This document shows, piece by piece, positions 20,530 through 30,362 of a stretch of 64,000 nucleotides of DNA (positions within the stretch are counted from its first letter, which is position 1; the number at the start of each line of letters is the position of its first letter). The stretch lies in NCBI RefSeq assembly GCF_004364315.1, contig NZ_SOBR01000007.1, positions 62,001 through 126,000 on the forward strand, read 5' to 3'. The notes below the pieces were generated by a model. The model made no database searches. It was not told the DNA's origin and saw only the letters and a program-made list of their open reading frames with translations. Made by a program: the position numbers and the translations under genes. The DNA comes from Chromohalobacter marismortui. GTDB taxonomy: Bacteria; Pseudomonadota; Gammaproteobacteria; Pseudomonadales; Halomonadaceae.

Positions 20530-21737
20530 AGATTCAAGACGCCTATACCATCGTCACCTGCCCCGGGCGCAACTTCGTGACGCTCAAGATCGTCACCGAG
20601 TCCGGCACCTACGGTATCGGCGATGCCACCCTGAACGGCCGCGAGATGGCGGTGGCCGCCTATCTCGACGAACACGTCGTGCCGGCGCTGATAGGCCGCG
20701 ATGCCAGCCGCATCGAAGACACTTGGCAATATCTCTATCGCGGTGCCTACTGGCGACGCGGCCCGGTGACCATGACCGCCATCGCCGCCGTCGACATGGC
20801 GCTGTGGGACATCAAGGCCAAGGCCGCCGGGATGCCGCTCTATCAACTGCTCGGCGGCAAGAGCCGCGAACGGGTGATGACCTACGCCCACTGCACCGGC
20901 CAGACGATCGAGGACTGCCTCGAGGAAGTCGCCCGTCATGTCGAGCGGGGCTACCGAGCGGTACGCGTCCAGGCCGGGGTACCGGGCATCGAAACCACCT
21001 ACGGCGTCGCCAAGACGCCCGGCGAGCGCTACGAGCCGGCCGACTCCTCACTGCCCGCCGAGCACGTCTGGAGCACCGAGAAATACCTCAACCACGTGCC
21101 CAACCTGTTCGCCGCGGTGCGCGAACGTTTCGGCGACGACCTGCACGTGCTGCACGACGTCCACCATCGCCTGACGCCGATCGAGGCGGCGCGACTGGGC
21201 AAGGCCGTCGAACCCTATCACCTGTTCTGGCTGGAGGACTGCGTGCCGGCCGAGAATCAGGAGAGCCTGCGGCTGATTCGCGAGCACACCACCACGCCGC
21301 TGGCGATCGGCGAGGTGTTCAACTCGATCCACGATTGCCGCGAGATGATCCAGAACCAGTGGATCGACTATATTCGCATGCCCCTGACCCACGGCGGCGG
21401 TATCACCGCGATGCGCCGCGTCGCCGATCTGGCGTCGCTTTATCATGTGCGCACCGGTTTCCATGGCCCTACCGACCTATCACCGGTATGTCTGGGCGCA
21501 GCGATCCACTTCGACACCTGGGTACCCAATTTCGGCATCCAGGAACACATGCCGCACACCGACGAAACCGACGCGGTGTTCCCCCACGACTACCGCTTCG
21601 AGGACGGCCACTTCCTGGTCGGCGAGACGCCGGGGCACGGCGTCGACATCGACGAGGCCCTCGCCGCCAAGTACCCCTACGAACGCGCCAGCCTGCCGAT
21701 CAACCGTCTGGAAGACGGCACACTCTGGCACTGGTAA
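20526..21737 (+). CDS. manD: D-mannonate dehydratase family protein (enolase superfamily, ManD/RspA)
   Basis: Mg-dependent enolase-superfamily dehydratase of 403 residues that converts D-mannonate (and in some members D-gluconate) to 2-keto-3-deoxygluconate. The C-terminal barrel shows metal-ligand and catalytic regions typical of Man[32 protein letters not shown] and [13 protein letters not shown]. It overlaps gntR by four bases. I recall that a C. salexigens protein of this kind was crystallised and found to have low catalytic efficiency, leaving its physiological role unclear. A second, unrelated mannonate dehydratase (uxuA) closes the same operon, which supports an auxiliary or different role here. 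Confidence 0.9.
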   Translation: MKIQDAYTIVTCPGRNFVTLKIVTESGTYGIGDATLNGREMAVAAYLDEHVVPALIGRDASRIEDTWQYLYRGAYWRRGPVTMTAIAAVDMALWDIKAKAAGMPLYQLLGGKSRERVMTYAHCTGQTIEDCLEEVARHVERGYRAVRVQAGVPGIETTYGVAKTPGERYEPADSSLPAEHVWSTEKYLNHVPNLFAAVRERFGDDLHVLHDVHHRLTPIEAARLGKAVEPYHLFWLEDCVPAENQESLRLIREHTTTPLAIGEVFNSIHDCREMIQNQWIDYIRMPLTHGGGITAMRRVADLASLYHVRTGFHGPTDLSPVCLGAAIHFDTWVPNFGIQEHMPHTDETDAVFPHDYRFEDGHFLVGETPGHGVDIDEALAAKYPYERASLPINRLEDGTLWHW

Positions 21738-21769
21738 GCCCCTTTCCATTTCATAAAACGGAGTCCGTC

Positions 21770-22792
21770 ATGAAAGCCTTCGAGGTCCGCGCTCCCCACG
21801 ATTTCGGCATCGTCGACATTGACGCTCCGCAGGCCGACGCCGGCGAGGTGCTGGTCAGCGTCGCCTTCGTCGGCATCTGCGGCTCGGACATGCACATCAT
21901 TCACGGTGATAACGCCTTCGTACGCTTCCCACGCATCACCGGTCATGAGTTCGCCGGTGTCGTCGCAGCGGTCGGTGAAGGCGTCGCGGGCGTCACGGCC
22001 GGCGACCGGGTATGCATCGACCCGGTCATCAACTGCGGCGAGTGCTATCCGTGCCGCATCGGCCGGCCCAACGTCTGTACTCGGCTCGAAGTGATCGGTG
22101 TGCATCGCAACGGCGGCTTCGAGCAGCACGTCAGCGTGCCGGCGGGCAACGTCCACCACCTGCCGGAGAGCGTCGGCCTCGATCAGGCCGCGCTGGTCGA
22201 GCCCTACACCATTGCCTGCAACGTTCTCGACCGCATGCAGCCTCACGACGGCGACGCCCTGCTGATCCTCGGTGCCGGGGTGATCGGCCTGACCATCCTG
22301 CAGGTCGCCCGTGCCAAGGGGCTCACCGACATCACTGTCTGCGACGTCATCGACGAGCGTCTCGAGGTAGCCCGATCGCTGGGCGCCCACCATGCCGTCA
22401 ATGGTCAACGGGAAGACCTGGAAGCCGTGATGAGTGAACGCAGCGGCGGCGAGGGGATACCACTGATCGCCGACGCCGCCTGCGTGCCGGCGCTGTTTCC
22501 GCAGCTGGCGCGAATTGCCTCGCCTGCCGGACGCATCGGCCTGCTGGGTTTCGACACCACGCCCAGCGACCTGGTGCAACTCGAAGTCATCAAGAAGGAA
22601 TTGACCATCGTCGGCTCGCGTCTCAACAACCGCAAGTTCCCCGAAGTCATCGAGATGCTCGCCAGCGGGCGGCTCGATGCCACGGCGCTGGTCAGCCACC
22701 GACTGCCCTTCGCCGAGATGAGCGATGCGATCCATTTGATCGATCATCATCCAGAACGTGCCCGCAAGGTCCTGATCGCGTTCGATTCCTGA
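21770..22792 (+). CDS. Zinc-dependent alcohol dehydrogenase family, probable L-gulonate 5-dehydrogenase
   Basis: 340-residue medium-chain dehydrogenase/reductase. It has the catalytic-zinc start GICGSDMHIIHG, the GHEFAG motif, a structural-zinc cysteine cluster (CGECYPCRIGRPNVC, about residues 87-101) and a Rossmann motif ILGAGVIGLT. The open frame begins far upstream inside manD, but the true start is ATG 21770 with GGAG before it. From recall of work on C. salexigens, the dehydrogenase next to ManD oxidises L-gulonate at C5 to D-fructuronate, which fits the uxuB and uxuA genes downstream. RspB-type function is the alternative label. Confidence 0.82.
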   Translation: MKAFEVRAPHDFGIVDIDAPQADAGEVLVSVAFVGICGSDMHIIHGDNAFVRFPRITGHEFAGVVAAVGEGVAGVTAGDRVCIDPVINCGECYPCRIGRPNVCTRLEVIGVHRNGGFEQHVSVPAGNVHHLPESVGLDQAALVEPYTIACNVLDRMQPHDGDALLILGAGVIGLTILQVARAKGLTDITVCDVIDERLEVARSLGAHHAVNGQREDLEAVMSERSGGEGIPLIADAACVPALFPQLARIASPAGRIGLLGFDTTPSDLVQLEVIKKELTIVGSRLNNRKFPEVIEMLASGRLDATALVSHRLPFAEMSDAIHLIDHHPERARKVLIAFDS

Positions 22793-22880
22793 AACGCGTC
22801 GATCAGATGCCTGGGCACCGTCATTCACTGAAGTACCACTCGCACAACAACGCCGACAAATCAGAGTCAGGAGTTTCATC

Positions 22881-23849
22881 ATGTTCAAACGCTTGCTCGC
22901 CAGCGCGATCCTCGGCTCCACCGTGATCGCCGCCCCCTTCGCCAGCGCCGCCGACTACACCCTCAAGTTCGGCCACCTGGCCAACGAGGACCACATCTGG
23001 AACAAGGCCGCCGAACGCTTCCAGCAGATCGTCGAGAAGAAGTCCGATGGTCGCATCGATGTGCAGATCTTTCCCAACGAGCAGTTGGGTAGCGAGATGA
23101 ATGTCATCAACAGCATTCAGCTCGGGACCGCCGACATGACCATCACCGGCGAGAGCCTGCAGAACTGGGCGCCCAAGGCGGCGATGATGGCCGTACCCTA
23201 TGCGTTTCGCGATTCCGAGCACATGCGCAAGGCGGTCGAGGGCGAAATCGGAGATGAGATCGAAGCCCAGATCAAGGCCCAGACCGGCCTGGTGCCCATC
23301 GCCTGGTTCGAACGCGGCCCGCGCGAGCTGACCTCCAACCGACCGATCAAGGAGCCTTCCGACCTCAACGGCCTGCGCCTGCGCGTGCCCAATGTGCCGC
23401 TGTTCGTCGACACCTGGCAGGCCCTCGGCGCCAAGCCGACGCCGATGGCCTTCAGCGAGGTCTTCACGGCGCTGCAGCAGGGCACCATCGACGCCCAGGA
23501 GAACCCGCTGTCGCTGATCGAAAGCGCCAGCTTCGATGAGGTCCAGGACTACGTGAACATGACCGATCATGTGCGTAGCTGGATCTACGTGGTAATCGGC
23601 AAGAACAAGCTCGAGTCGATGCCTGAGGACCTGCAGAAGATCGTTCTCGACGCCGCCGACAAGATGCAGGCATACGAAGAGAAGCTCTTCGCCGAAGACC
23701 AGAAGCGGCTACGCGAAGCACTCGAGGAAGCCGGCATGGAATTCGTCGAGGTGGACCAGGAAGCCTTCGCCAAACAGGCCAAGCCGGCTATCGAGGCCTC
23801 GCTGAACGAAGAGCAGCAGAAGCTCTACGAAGCGATCCAAAACCTCTGA
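22881..23849 (+). CDS. dctP: TRAP transporter substrate-binding protein, DctP family
   Basis: Periplasmic solute-binding protein of 322 residues. It has an N-terminal Sec signal peptide (hydrophobic 5-20, cleavage likely after ASA at about 23) and the DctP fold with the conserved arginine motif GLRLRVPNVP, whose Arg binds the ligand carboxylate, and the segment QALGAKPTPMAFSEVFTALQQGTIDAQENP. It captures a sugar acid for the DctQM permease encoded next. AGGAG precedes the start. A strong GC hairpin separates it from dctQ, which should raise binding-protein output above that of the permease. Confidence 0.92.
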   Translation: MFKRLLASAILGSTVIAAPFASAADYTLKFGHLANEDHIWNKAAERFQQIVEKKSDGRIDVQIFPNEQLGSEMNVINSIQLGTADMTITGESLQNWAPKAAMMAVPYAFRDSEHMRKAVEGEIGDEIEAQIKAQTGLVPIAWFERGPRELTSNRPIKEPSDLNGLRLRVPNVPLFVDTWQALGAKPTPMAFSEVFTALQQGTIDAQENPLSLIESASFDEVQDYVNMTDHVRSWIYVVIGKNKLESMPEDLQKIVLDAADKMQAYEEKLFAEDQKRLREALEEAGMEFVEVDQEAFAKQAKPAIEASLNEEQQKLYEAIQNL

Positions 23850-23866
23850 CGGGACCCTAGTCCCCA

Positions 23867-23890
23867 CCGGGCCCGGCCAGACGGGCCCGG
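23867..23890 (+). terminator. Attenuating hairpin between dctP and dctQ
   Basis: Perfect 9-bp GC stem CCGGGCCCG (23867-23875) and CGGGCCCGG (23882-23890) with a GCCAGA loop, followed only by CCTTTC. Its position after the binding-protein gene suggests partial termination or mRNA 3'-end protection for differential expression. Confidence 0.6.
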
Positions 23891-23921
23891 CCTTTCATTG
23901 ATTCGCCGAGGGAAAGTCCTG

Positions 23922-24494
23922 ATGAGCGATTCCGATTCCGCACCAAGCGATCCGCTGCATGACATCGCCGAGATCCCCCCGCTGGGCGGTGTTTTCGGGC
24001 GGCTGGTGAAGGGCCTCGATCGTCTGTTCGCCCTGCTCGCCTCGCTGGCGCTGCTGGGTATCGCCGCGGTGGTGATCCTGCAGATCGTCGCCCGGGTGGC
24101 GCTGCCCTTCGCGCCAGCCTGGACCGAGGAGCTGTCGCGCTACCTGTTCATCTACCTTGTGGCGCTGTCGTCCGGCCTGGTGCTGCGCCGCAACCGCCAC
24201 GTCAATGTCGAGCTTTTCCAGCATCTCTTGAGCCGTCGCGGCCAGTTGATGTATCGGGCGCTATGTTGCCTGGCCGTGGGCCTTTTTGCCGCGGGAATGG
24301 TGCCTTACGCCATGCAGTATGCCCAGATCGGTGCCTTTCAGACGTCACCCACGCTCAAGATCCCCATGAATTACATCTTCTTCTCGACCGTCACGCTGTT
24401 CGGGCTCTCCGCTCTGTATGCGGCGATAGGACTGACCGAAGCCTGCGTGGCGCTCACCCGCGATGCCACGCACCACTCCCGGGAGACATCGTGA
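23922..24494 (+). CDS. dctQ: TRAP transporter small permease, DctQ
   Basis: 190-residue inner-membrane protein with about four hydrophobic segments (roughly residues 33-55, 68-85, 107-128 and 145-165), the usual DctQ topology. It contains WTEELSRYLFIYLVALSSG, a typical DctQ motif. The small subunit pairs with DctM for sodium- or proton-driven uptake of the ligand held by DctP. The start at 23922 is preferred over an upstream Met. Its TGA overlaps the start of dctM by one base. Confidence 0.9.
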   Translation: MSDSDSAPSDPLHDIAEIPPLGGVFGRLVKGLDRLFALLASLALLGIAAVVILQIVARVALPFAPAWTEELSRYLFIYLVALSSGLVLRRNRHVNVELFQHLLSRRGQLMYRALCCLAVGLFAAGMVPYAMQYAQIGAFQTSPTLKIPMNYIFFSTVTLFGLSALYAAIGLTEACVALTRDATHHSRETS

Positions 24495-25774
24495 TGGAAG
24501 TCGCCGCCCTGTTCTGTGTGTTCATCGTCCTATTACTGGTGGGTGTGCCCATTGCCTTTTCGCTGGGCATCGCCTCGTTGTCATATCTGCTGCTCGCGGA
24601 CATCTCGCTGACCATCGTCCCCCAGCGCATGTACGCCGGCCTCGACTCCTTCGTACTGCTGTGCATTCCGGGCTTCGTGCTGGCCGGCAACCTGATGAAC
24701 GTCGGCAACATCACCGATCACATCGTGCGCTTCTCGAATGCATTGATGGGGCATATCCGTGGCGGCCTGGGACTGGCCAACGTCGGCGGCTCGATGATCT
24801 TCGGCGGTATTTCCGGCACCGCCGTGGCCGATGCGGCAAGCATCGGCTCGGTCATGATCCCCGGCATGGCGCGTGCCGGCTACGACAAGCCCTTTGCCGC
24901 CGCGGTGACGGCCGCCTCGTCGACGGTAGGGCCGATCATCCCACCCAGCGTGCCGATGATCATCGCCGGCTCGCTGTCCGGCGTCTCGGTGGGCAAGATG
25001 TTCCTGGCCGGCGCCATTCCCGGCTTGCTGATGGGTCTGGCGATGATGATTACCGTCTACATCCTGGCGGTGAAGCGCGGCTACCCGCGCGAGAAGCGCT
25101 CCACTTTCCGGGAGCTGGTGCGGGAAGGCCGCAGCGCCTTCTGGGCACTGCTGATGACCTTCATCATTCTCTACGGCATCATCGGCGGTTTCTTCACGCC
25201 CACCGAGGCGTCGATCGTCGCCAGCCTGTATGCCTTGGTGATCGGCATGTTCGTCTACAAAGGCATCACCTGGCGCAATCTGCCGCAGATCGCCGTCGAC
25301 ACCGTGCTGACCTCAAGCTCGCTGATGCTGCTGGTAGGCTTGGCCAACCTGTTCGGCTGGATCCTCACCAGCCAGCAGATTCCGCAGATGATCGCCGATC
25401 AGATCCTGGGTTTCAGTACGAATCCCATAGTCGTGATCCTGATCCTTAACCTGATTCTGCTGGTGGTGGGCACCTTCATGGAAACCATCGCCGCGCTGAT
25501 CATTCTCTTTCCTGCGTTGCTGGGCGTGGCTACCGGTGTCGGTATGGAGCCGATCCACTTTGCCTTGATGGCGGTGCTCAACCTGATGATCGGCCTGACC
25601 ACGCCACCTCTCGGCGTGTGCCTGTTCATCGTCTCAGGAATCGGCAAGCTGCCAGTACTACGCGTGGCACGCGCCATCGTGCCCTTCCTTGTTTGCAATC
25701 TGGCCGTGCTGTTGCTGGTAGCGTACATTCCAGCCCTGTCGCTGTGGCTGCCCAACCTGCTGATGGGAGACTGA
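24494..25774 (+). CDS. dctM: TRAP transporter large permease, DctM
   Basis: 426-residue, about twelve-segment inner-membrane transport subunit of the TRAP system. Typical motifs include GVPIAFSLGIAS, NVGGSMIFGGISGTAVAD, SSTVGPIIPPSVPMI and TPPLGVCLF. The reading frame extends upstream inside dctQ, but translation should begin at ATG 24494, which shares one base with the dctQ stop. Together dctPQM bring the sugar acid into the cell for the surrounding enzymes. Confidence 0.93.
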   Translation: MEVAALFCVFIVLLLVGVPIAFSLGIASLSYLLLADISLTIVPQRMYAGLDSFVLLCIPGFVLAGNLMNVGNITDHIVRFSNALMGHIRGGLGLANVGGSMIFGGISGTAVADAASIGSVMIPGMARAGYDKPFAAAVTAASSTVGPIIPPSVPMIIAGSLSGVSVGKMFLAGAIPGLLMGLAMMITVYILAVKRGYPREKRSTFRELVREGRSAFWALLMTFIILYGIIGGFFTPTEASIVASLYALVIGMFVYKGITWRNLPQIAVDTVLTSSSLMLLVGLANLFGWILTSQQIPQMIADQILGFSTNPIVVILILNLILLVVGTFMETIAALIILFPALLGVATGVGMEPIHFALMAVLNLMIGLTTPPLGVCLFIVSGIGKLPVLRVARAIVPFLVCNLAVLLLVAYIPALSLWLPNLLMGD

Positions 25775-25780
25775 CCGACC

Positions 25781-27238
25781 ATGACCCCGACGCGAATCCC
25801 CAGCGAACACGCCGAGCCCAGCATCGGCATGGTCCACCTCGGCCTTGGCGCCTTTCATCGCGCTCACCAAGCGGTCTACCTGGAACGCAACCAGGCTCGC
25901 CACGATGGCGGTGCATGGGGCCTGTGCAGTGCTAATCTGCGTTCCAACCGCCGGCTCGTCGAACTGATGCGCGAGCGCGGTCAGCGCTACCACGTCGCCG
26001 AGTACGCCAATCATGAGCAGGTCATGCTGCGTGAGATAGCGGCGATCCGCGAGGCGCTCTACGCCGGCCCCGACGGCGAAGACCTCGAGACACTGCTGAC
26101 GCGCATGAGCGAACCGGGCGTGCGCATCGTCACCCTGACCGTCACCGAGAAGGGCTATCATCTAAGCCCCGCCGACGGCCACCTGATCACCGACGCCCCG
26201 GCGATCGCCCACGACATCGCCGAGCCCACTGCCCCGCATAGCGCCCCTGGGATGCTCGTCGAGGCCCTGGCACGGCGCCATGCGGCGGGCATACCGGCGT
26301 TCACGGTGCTGTGCTGCGACAATATGCCGGACAACGGCACGCGCACTCGCCGCGCGGTCATCGACCTGGCGCGTCATCGCGACGAGCGGCTGGCCGAATG
26401 GATCGCCGACTCGGTCGCCTTTCCCTGCAGCATGGTCGACCGCATCGTCCCGGCGATGAGTGAAGCCGATTTCGAGCGCCTCGCGGCGCTCGGCATCGAT
26501 GACCCGACAGCAGTGGTCTGCGAAGCCTTCAGCCAATGGGTAGTCGAGGACGATTTCCCCCAAGGCCGCCCCGATTGGGAAGATGACGGCGTGCAAATGG
26601 TCGCCGATGTCGCGCCCTTCGAAACCATGAAGCTGCGCATGCTCAACGGTTGTCATTCACTGCTCGCCTATCTGGGCACCCTGGCCGGCATCGAAACCGT
26701 CAGCGATGCCGTGACCCGGCACGCGTTCGTCGGACTGCTGCGTCGCTACATGCGTGATGAGGCCGCGCCGACGCTGGCCACGCCGGCAGACACCGATCTC
26801 GAGGCCTACGCCGATCGCCTGATCGAGCGCTTCGCCAACGACAGCCTGCATCATCGCTTGCAGCAGATCGCCATGGACGGTTCGCAGAAACTCCCCCAGC
26901 GCTGGCTCTCCGGCGCCCAGACACGGCTCGACGCCGACGGTGAGATCGGCTGCACGGCGCTCGGCGTGGCCGCGTGGATTCGCTATACCGCCGGCAACGA
27001 TCTGGCAAACGAGAACCATCCGGTCGACGATCCGATGGCCGAGACCTTCGCCGCGCTGCACGCCGAACACCACGAGCCGGCGACCCTGGTCACGGCCTTC
27101 CTGGCCCTCGACGCCATCTTTCCGCGTGAACTGGCGGACGACGCACGCTTCTCCAGCGCGGTGCTCCACGCCTACCGCACGCTGACCGAGCGCGGCATCA
27201 CAGCGGCCCTGACCGACCTCGACGCCCCGACACGATAG
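25781..27238 (+). CDS. uxuB: Mannitol dehydrogenase family protein, fructuronate reductase (UxuB-like)
   Basis: 485-residue long-chain polyol dehydrogenase with an N-terminal nucleotide-binding region (VHLGLGAFHRAHQAVYLE) and the C-terminal mannitol-dehydrogenase domain, including the conserved KLRMLNGCHS segment. UxuB reduces D-fructuronate to D-mannonate. It follows dctM by six bases and precedes uxuA by nine, so the two pathway enzymes are tightly co-expressed. Members of this family also oxidise mannitol, altronate or arabinitol; the uxuA neighbour favours fructuronate. Confidence 0.88.
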   Translation: MTPTRIPSEHAEPSIGMVHLGLGAFHRAHQAVYLERNQARHDGGAWGLCSANLRSNRRLVELMRERGQRYHVAEYANHEQVMLREIAAIREALYAGPDGEDLETLLTRMSEPGVRIVTLTVTEKGYHLSPADGHLITDAPAIAHDIAEPTAPHSAPGMLVEALARRHAAGIPAFTVLCCDNMPDNGTRTRRAVIDLARHRDERLAEWIADSVAFPCSMVDRIVPAMSEADFERLAALGIDDPTAVVCEAFSQWVVEDDFPQGRPDWEDDGVQMVADVAPFETMKLRMLNGCHSLLAYLGTLAGIETVSDAVTRHAFVGLLRRYMRDEAAPTLATPADTDLEAYADRLIERFANDSLHHRLQQIAMDGSQKLPQRWLSGAQTRLDADGEIGCTALGVAAWIRYTAGNDLANENHPVDDPMAETFAALHAEHHEPATLVTAFLALDAIFPRELADDARFSSAVLHAYRTLTERGITAALTDLDAPTR

Positions 27239-27247
27239 GAGACGATC

Positions 27248-28423
27248 ATGGAACACACCTGGCGCTGGTTCGGGCCCGACGACCCGATCACCCTCGGCGA
27301 CATCCGCCAGACCGGAGCCACCGGTATCGTCACCGCCCTGCACGAGATCCCCAACGGCGAGACCTGGCCTCGCAAAGCAATCGCCGAGCGCAAGGCGCTG
27401 ATCGAAGCCTCGGGCCTCACCTGGTCGGTGGTCGAGAGCGTGCCTGTTCATGAGGACATCAAGAAAGCCCAAGGCGACTGCGATGCCTACATCGCCAACT
27501 ACCAGCAGACGCTGCGCAACCTGGCGGCCTGCGGCATCGACGTGGTCTGCTACAACTTCATGCCGGTGCTCGACTGGACACGCACCGACCTGGCCTGGCC
27601 GCTGCCCGGCGGCGGCACCGCACTGCGCTTCGAGCAGACCGCCTTCGCGGCTTTCGATCTGTACCTGCTCGAACGTCCCGGCGCCGAGCACGCCTACAGC
27701 GACGCCGAACGCGACGCTGCTCGCCGTTATCTCGAAACGCTCGACGCAACGGCGCGTCAACGGCTGATCGATACCATCATCGCCGGGTTGCCCGGCGCCG
27801 AGGAGCACTACACTCTGGCGCGCTTTCGCCAGGTGATCGCCGAGTATGCCGAGATCGACGCCACCCAGTTGCGCGACAACCTCGGCCACTTCCTGCGCGC
27901 CATCGTGCCGGTGGCCGAGGAGGTTGGCATCCGCCTGGCCATTCATCCCGACGACCCGCCCCGCTCGCTGTTCGGCCTGCCGCGGGTGGTCTCGACCCCC
28001 GACGACGTTCAGTGGCTGCTCGACGCCGCGCCCAGCCCGGCCAACGGCCTGACCTTCTGCACCGGTTCCTATGGTGTCAGCGAAGCCATCGATCTGGTGG
28101 CGATGGGCGAGCGTTTCGCTTCGCGCATCCATTTCGCCCACCTGCGCGCCACGCAGCGCGAAGCCGACCCGCGGACCTTCCACGAGGCCGCGCATCTCGA
28201 CGGCGATGTCGACATGGTCGGCGTGATCAAGGCACTCGTCGACGAGGAGCGCCGCCGCGAGCGCGACGGCGGGCCGCGCCTGCCGCTGCGCCCCGACCAC
28301 GGCCATCACCTGCTCGACGACCTGAGTCGCGACACGCGCCCCGGTTATCCGCTGATCGGTCGGCTCAAGGGGCTGGCAGAATTGCGCGGGGTCGAGACCG
28401 CGATCAAACAACTCTCGATCTAG
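27248..28423 (+). CDS. uxuA: D-mannonate dehydratase (UxuA)
   Basis: 391-residue TIM-barrel enzyme that dehydrates D-mannonate to 2-keto-3-deoxy-D-gluconate. It begins [16 protein letters not shown], matching UxuA (E. coli is 394), and retains [29 protein letters not shown] (metal-binding His/Asp), FCTGSYGV and [11 protein letters not shown]. It is unrelated in fold-family to the enolase-type ManD at the start of the operon. A short GC hairpin (GCCCCT/AGGGGC, 28425-28440) follows the stop and probably marks the operon end. Confidence 0.95.
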   Translation: MEHTWRWFGPDDPITLGDIRQTGATGIVTALHEIPNGETWPRKAIAERKALIEASGLTWSVVESVPVHEDIKKAQGDCDAYIANYQQTLRNLAACGIDVVCYNFMPVLDWTRTDLAWPLPGGGTALRFEQTAFAAFDLYLLERPGAEHAYSDAERDAARRYLETLDATARQRLIDTIIAGLPGAEEHYTLARFRQVIAEYAEIDATQLRDNLGHFLRAIVPVAEEVGIRLAIHPDDPPRSLFGLPRVVSTPDDVQWLLDAAPSPANGLTFCTGSYGVSEAIDLVAMGERFASRIHFAHLRATQREADPRTFHEAAHLDGDVDMVGVIKALVDEERRRERDGGPRLPLRPDHGHHLLDDLSRDTRPGYPLIGRLKGLAELRGVETAIKQLSI

Positions 28424-28507
28424 CGCCCCTTGAAAGGGGCGGGGTCATACGCAGCTAGCTGACAGAATGGTAGTATCATCGCGAGAGCCTCCCAGCGATG
28501 AGCCGCC

Positions 28508-29800
28508 ATGTCACAGTTGAATCCCATGCCAACACTCTTCGGCAAGCGCGTCTTGCTCGGTGTAAGCGCCGGTATCGCCGCTTACAAAAGCGCCCATCTC
28601 GCTCGTCTATTGAAAAAGGCGAGCTGCGAGGTGCGTGTGGTCATGACCGAGGGTGCGCAGGCCTTCATCACCCCACTGACACTTCAGGCCCTGACGGGGG
28701 AAGCAGTACGCACCTCGCTGCTCGATCCCGAAGCAGAAGCCGGCATGGGGCATATCGAGCTGGCGCGCTGGGCCGAACTGATCCTCGTCGCGCCGGCCAC
28801 CGCCGACGTGATGGCGCGTCTGGCCCACGGTCATGCCGACGACCTGTTGACCACGCTGTGTCTGGCCAGCGACGCCGACTGCATCATGGCACCGGCGATG
28901 AACCAGGCGATGTGGGCCCATCCGGCGACCCAGGCCAACGTGGCGACACTCCACCGTCTGGGCTGGCGCCTGCTGGGTCCCGATGGCGGTGAGCAGGCCT
29001 GCGGCGATGTCGGCCCCGGCCGCATGCGCGAGCCGGAAGCGCTGGTCGCCGAGCTTTCGATGGCGCCCCAGGATGCCCCTAGCTCCACGGCGCCCGACGT
29101 CGCGCCGACTGTGCGCGATGCCGAAGCGTTGCGGGTGACGATCACCGCCGGGCCGACCCATGAGGCACTCGATCCGGTGCGTTATCTCTCCAATCACAGC
29201 TCCGGCAAGATGGGCTACGCCCTGGCCGAGGCCTGGGCCCGGCGTGGTGCCCAGGTGCACTTGATCAGCGGCCCGGTCTCTCTGGCGACACCCTCGGGGG
29301 TCGAACGCGTCGATGTCACCTCGGCCAGCGAAATGCTTGCCGCCGCCGAGCACGCCGCCGCCGAGAGCGATATTTTCATCGGCTGCGCGGCGGTCGCCGA
29401 CTACCGCGCCGAACACATCGCCGAGCACAAGCTCAAGAAGACCGACGCCCACGAGACGCTGACGCTCACCCTGGTCAAGAACCCCGATATCGTGGCCGAA
29501 ATCGCCGCGCGTTCACCGCGCCCGCTCGTGATAGGCTTTGCCGCCGAGACCCAAAACGTGGAACGTTACGCCCGCGACAAGCTGACCCGCAAGGGCATGG
29601 ACATGATCGTCGCCAACGATGTCTCCCAGGCCGGGCTCGGCTTCGGCGCCGACGACAATGCCGCCCTGTTGCTGTGGCGTGACGGTGATGACACCGACAG
29701 CCAAGCGCTGCCGCCACAACCCAAGACGACCCTGGCCGACGCCATCGTCGACCGGGTATTGACGCTTTATGCCCACCGCGCCCCGATGGCGCACGACTGA
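28508..29800 (+). CDS. coaBC: Bifunctional phosphopantothenoylcysteine decarboxylase / phosphopantothenate-cysteine ligase
   Basis: Two successive steps of coenzyme A synthesis in one 430-residue protein. The N-terminal FMN-dependent CoaC half (about 10-190) has the [10 protein letters not shown] opening, the active-site histidine region [21 protein letters not shown] and PAMNQAMW. The C-terminal CoaB half (about 210-430) has [21 protein letters not shown] and the KLKK motif. Start ATG 28508; an alternative Met lies six codons in. It is first in the coaBC-dut-algC-argB-slmA gene order typical of Pseudomonas and Halomonas. Confidence 0.96.
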   Translation: MSQLNPMPTLFGKRVLLGVSAGIAAYKSAHLARLLKKASCEVRVVMTEGAQAFITPLTLQALTGEAVRTSLLDPEAEAGMGHIELARWAELILVAPATADVMARLAHGHADDLLTTLCLASDADCIMAPAMNQAMWAHPATQANVATLHRLGWRLLGPDGGEQACGDVGPGRMREPEALVAELSMAPQDAPSSTAPDVAPTVRDAEALRVTITAGPTHEALDPVRYLSNHSSGKMGYALAEAWARRGAQVHLISGPVSLATPSGVERVDVTSASEMLAAAEHAAAESDIFIGCAAVADYRAEHIAEHKLKKTDAHETLTLTLVKNPDIVAEIAARSPRPLVIGFAAETQNVERYARDKLTRKGMDMIVANDVSQAGLGFGADDNAALLLWRDGDDTDSQALPPQPKTTLADAIVDRVLTLYAHRAPMAHD

Positions 29801-29813
29801 CGGACCCATTCCC

Positions 29814-30290
29814 ATGTCAGATGCCTCGTTGCCTTCCGACACGACCTTGTCGGTGAAGATTCTGGACGAACGCGTGCACGACTTCCCGCTTCCCGGTTAC
29901 GCCACCACCGGCAGTGCCGGCATGGACCTGCGTGCCTTGCTCGATGGCCCGCTGACGCTGGCGCCGGGCGATTGCGAGCTGGTGCGCACGGGCCTCGCCG
30001 TGCATATCGGCGACCCGGGCCTTGCCGGCATGATCCTGCCGCGCTCCGGCCTGGGGCATAAGCATGGCATCGTACTGGGCAATCTCGTCGGCCTGATCGA
30101 CTCCGACTATCAAGGCGAGCTGATGATCTCGGTCTGGAACCGCGGCAACCAGACGTTCGTTCTGGCACCGGGCGAGCGCCTGGCACAATATGTGCTTGTC
30201 CCCGTGGTACAGGCCAAGCTCGACATCGTCGAGGACTTCGCCGCCAGCGAGCGCGCCGAAGGTGGCTTCGGTCACTCCGGCCGTCATTGA
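29814..30290 (+). CDS. dut: dUTP diphosphatase (dUTPase)
   Basis: Hydrolyses dUTP to dUMP and pyrophosphate, keeping uracil out of DNA and feeding dTMP synthesis; acts as a homotrimer. The 158 residues contain the trimeric dUTPase motifs: [37 protein letters not shown] and the C-terminal GGFGHSG. Start ATG 29814 chosen; an upstream in-frame Met at 29769 overlaps the end of coaBC. It lies 13 bases from coaBC. Confidence 0.96.
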   Translation: MSDASLPSDTTLSVKILDERVHDFPLPGYATTGSAGMDLRALLDGPLTLAPGDCELVRTGLAVHIGDPGLAGMILPRSGLGHKHGIVLGNLVGLIDSDYQGELMISVWNRGNQTFVLAPGERLAQYVLVPVVQAKLDIVEDFAASERAEGGFGHSGRH

Positions 30291-30362
30291 ATTCAGGCGG
30301 GCGATGCTGACCGTCGCCCCGACGTTCACGGCCACATGGCCATCGACTCGAAGGGATTCACC

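Noticed and set aside
20522-21769. Upstream part of the 756-codon frame that ends in the zinc dehydrogenase
   Set aside because: It overlaps manD in another frame and is Arg/Pro-rich. The dehydrogenase begins at 21770.
23082-24000. Other sigma or Fur-type boxes in the sugar-acid operon
   Set aside because: Only partial matches to known consensus sequences, none better than chance in this composition.
26657-28411. 584-codon open frame on the minus strand, antisense to uxuB and uxuA
   Set aside because: It mirrors two intact genes. High-GC codon usage leaves long antisense frames open; the translation is low-complexity (Gly, Val, His, Gln) and has no ribosome-binding context or recognisable domain.
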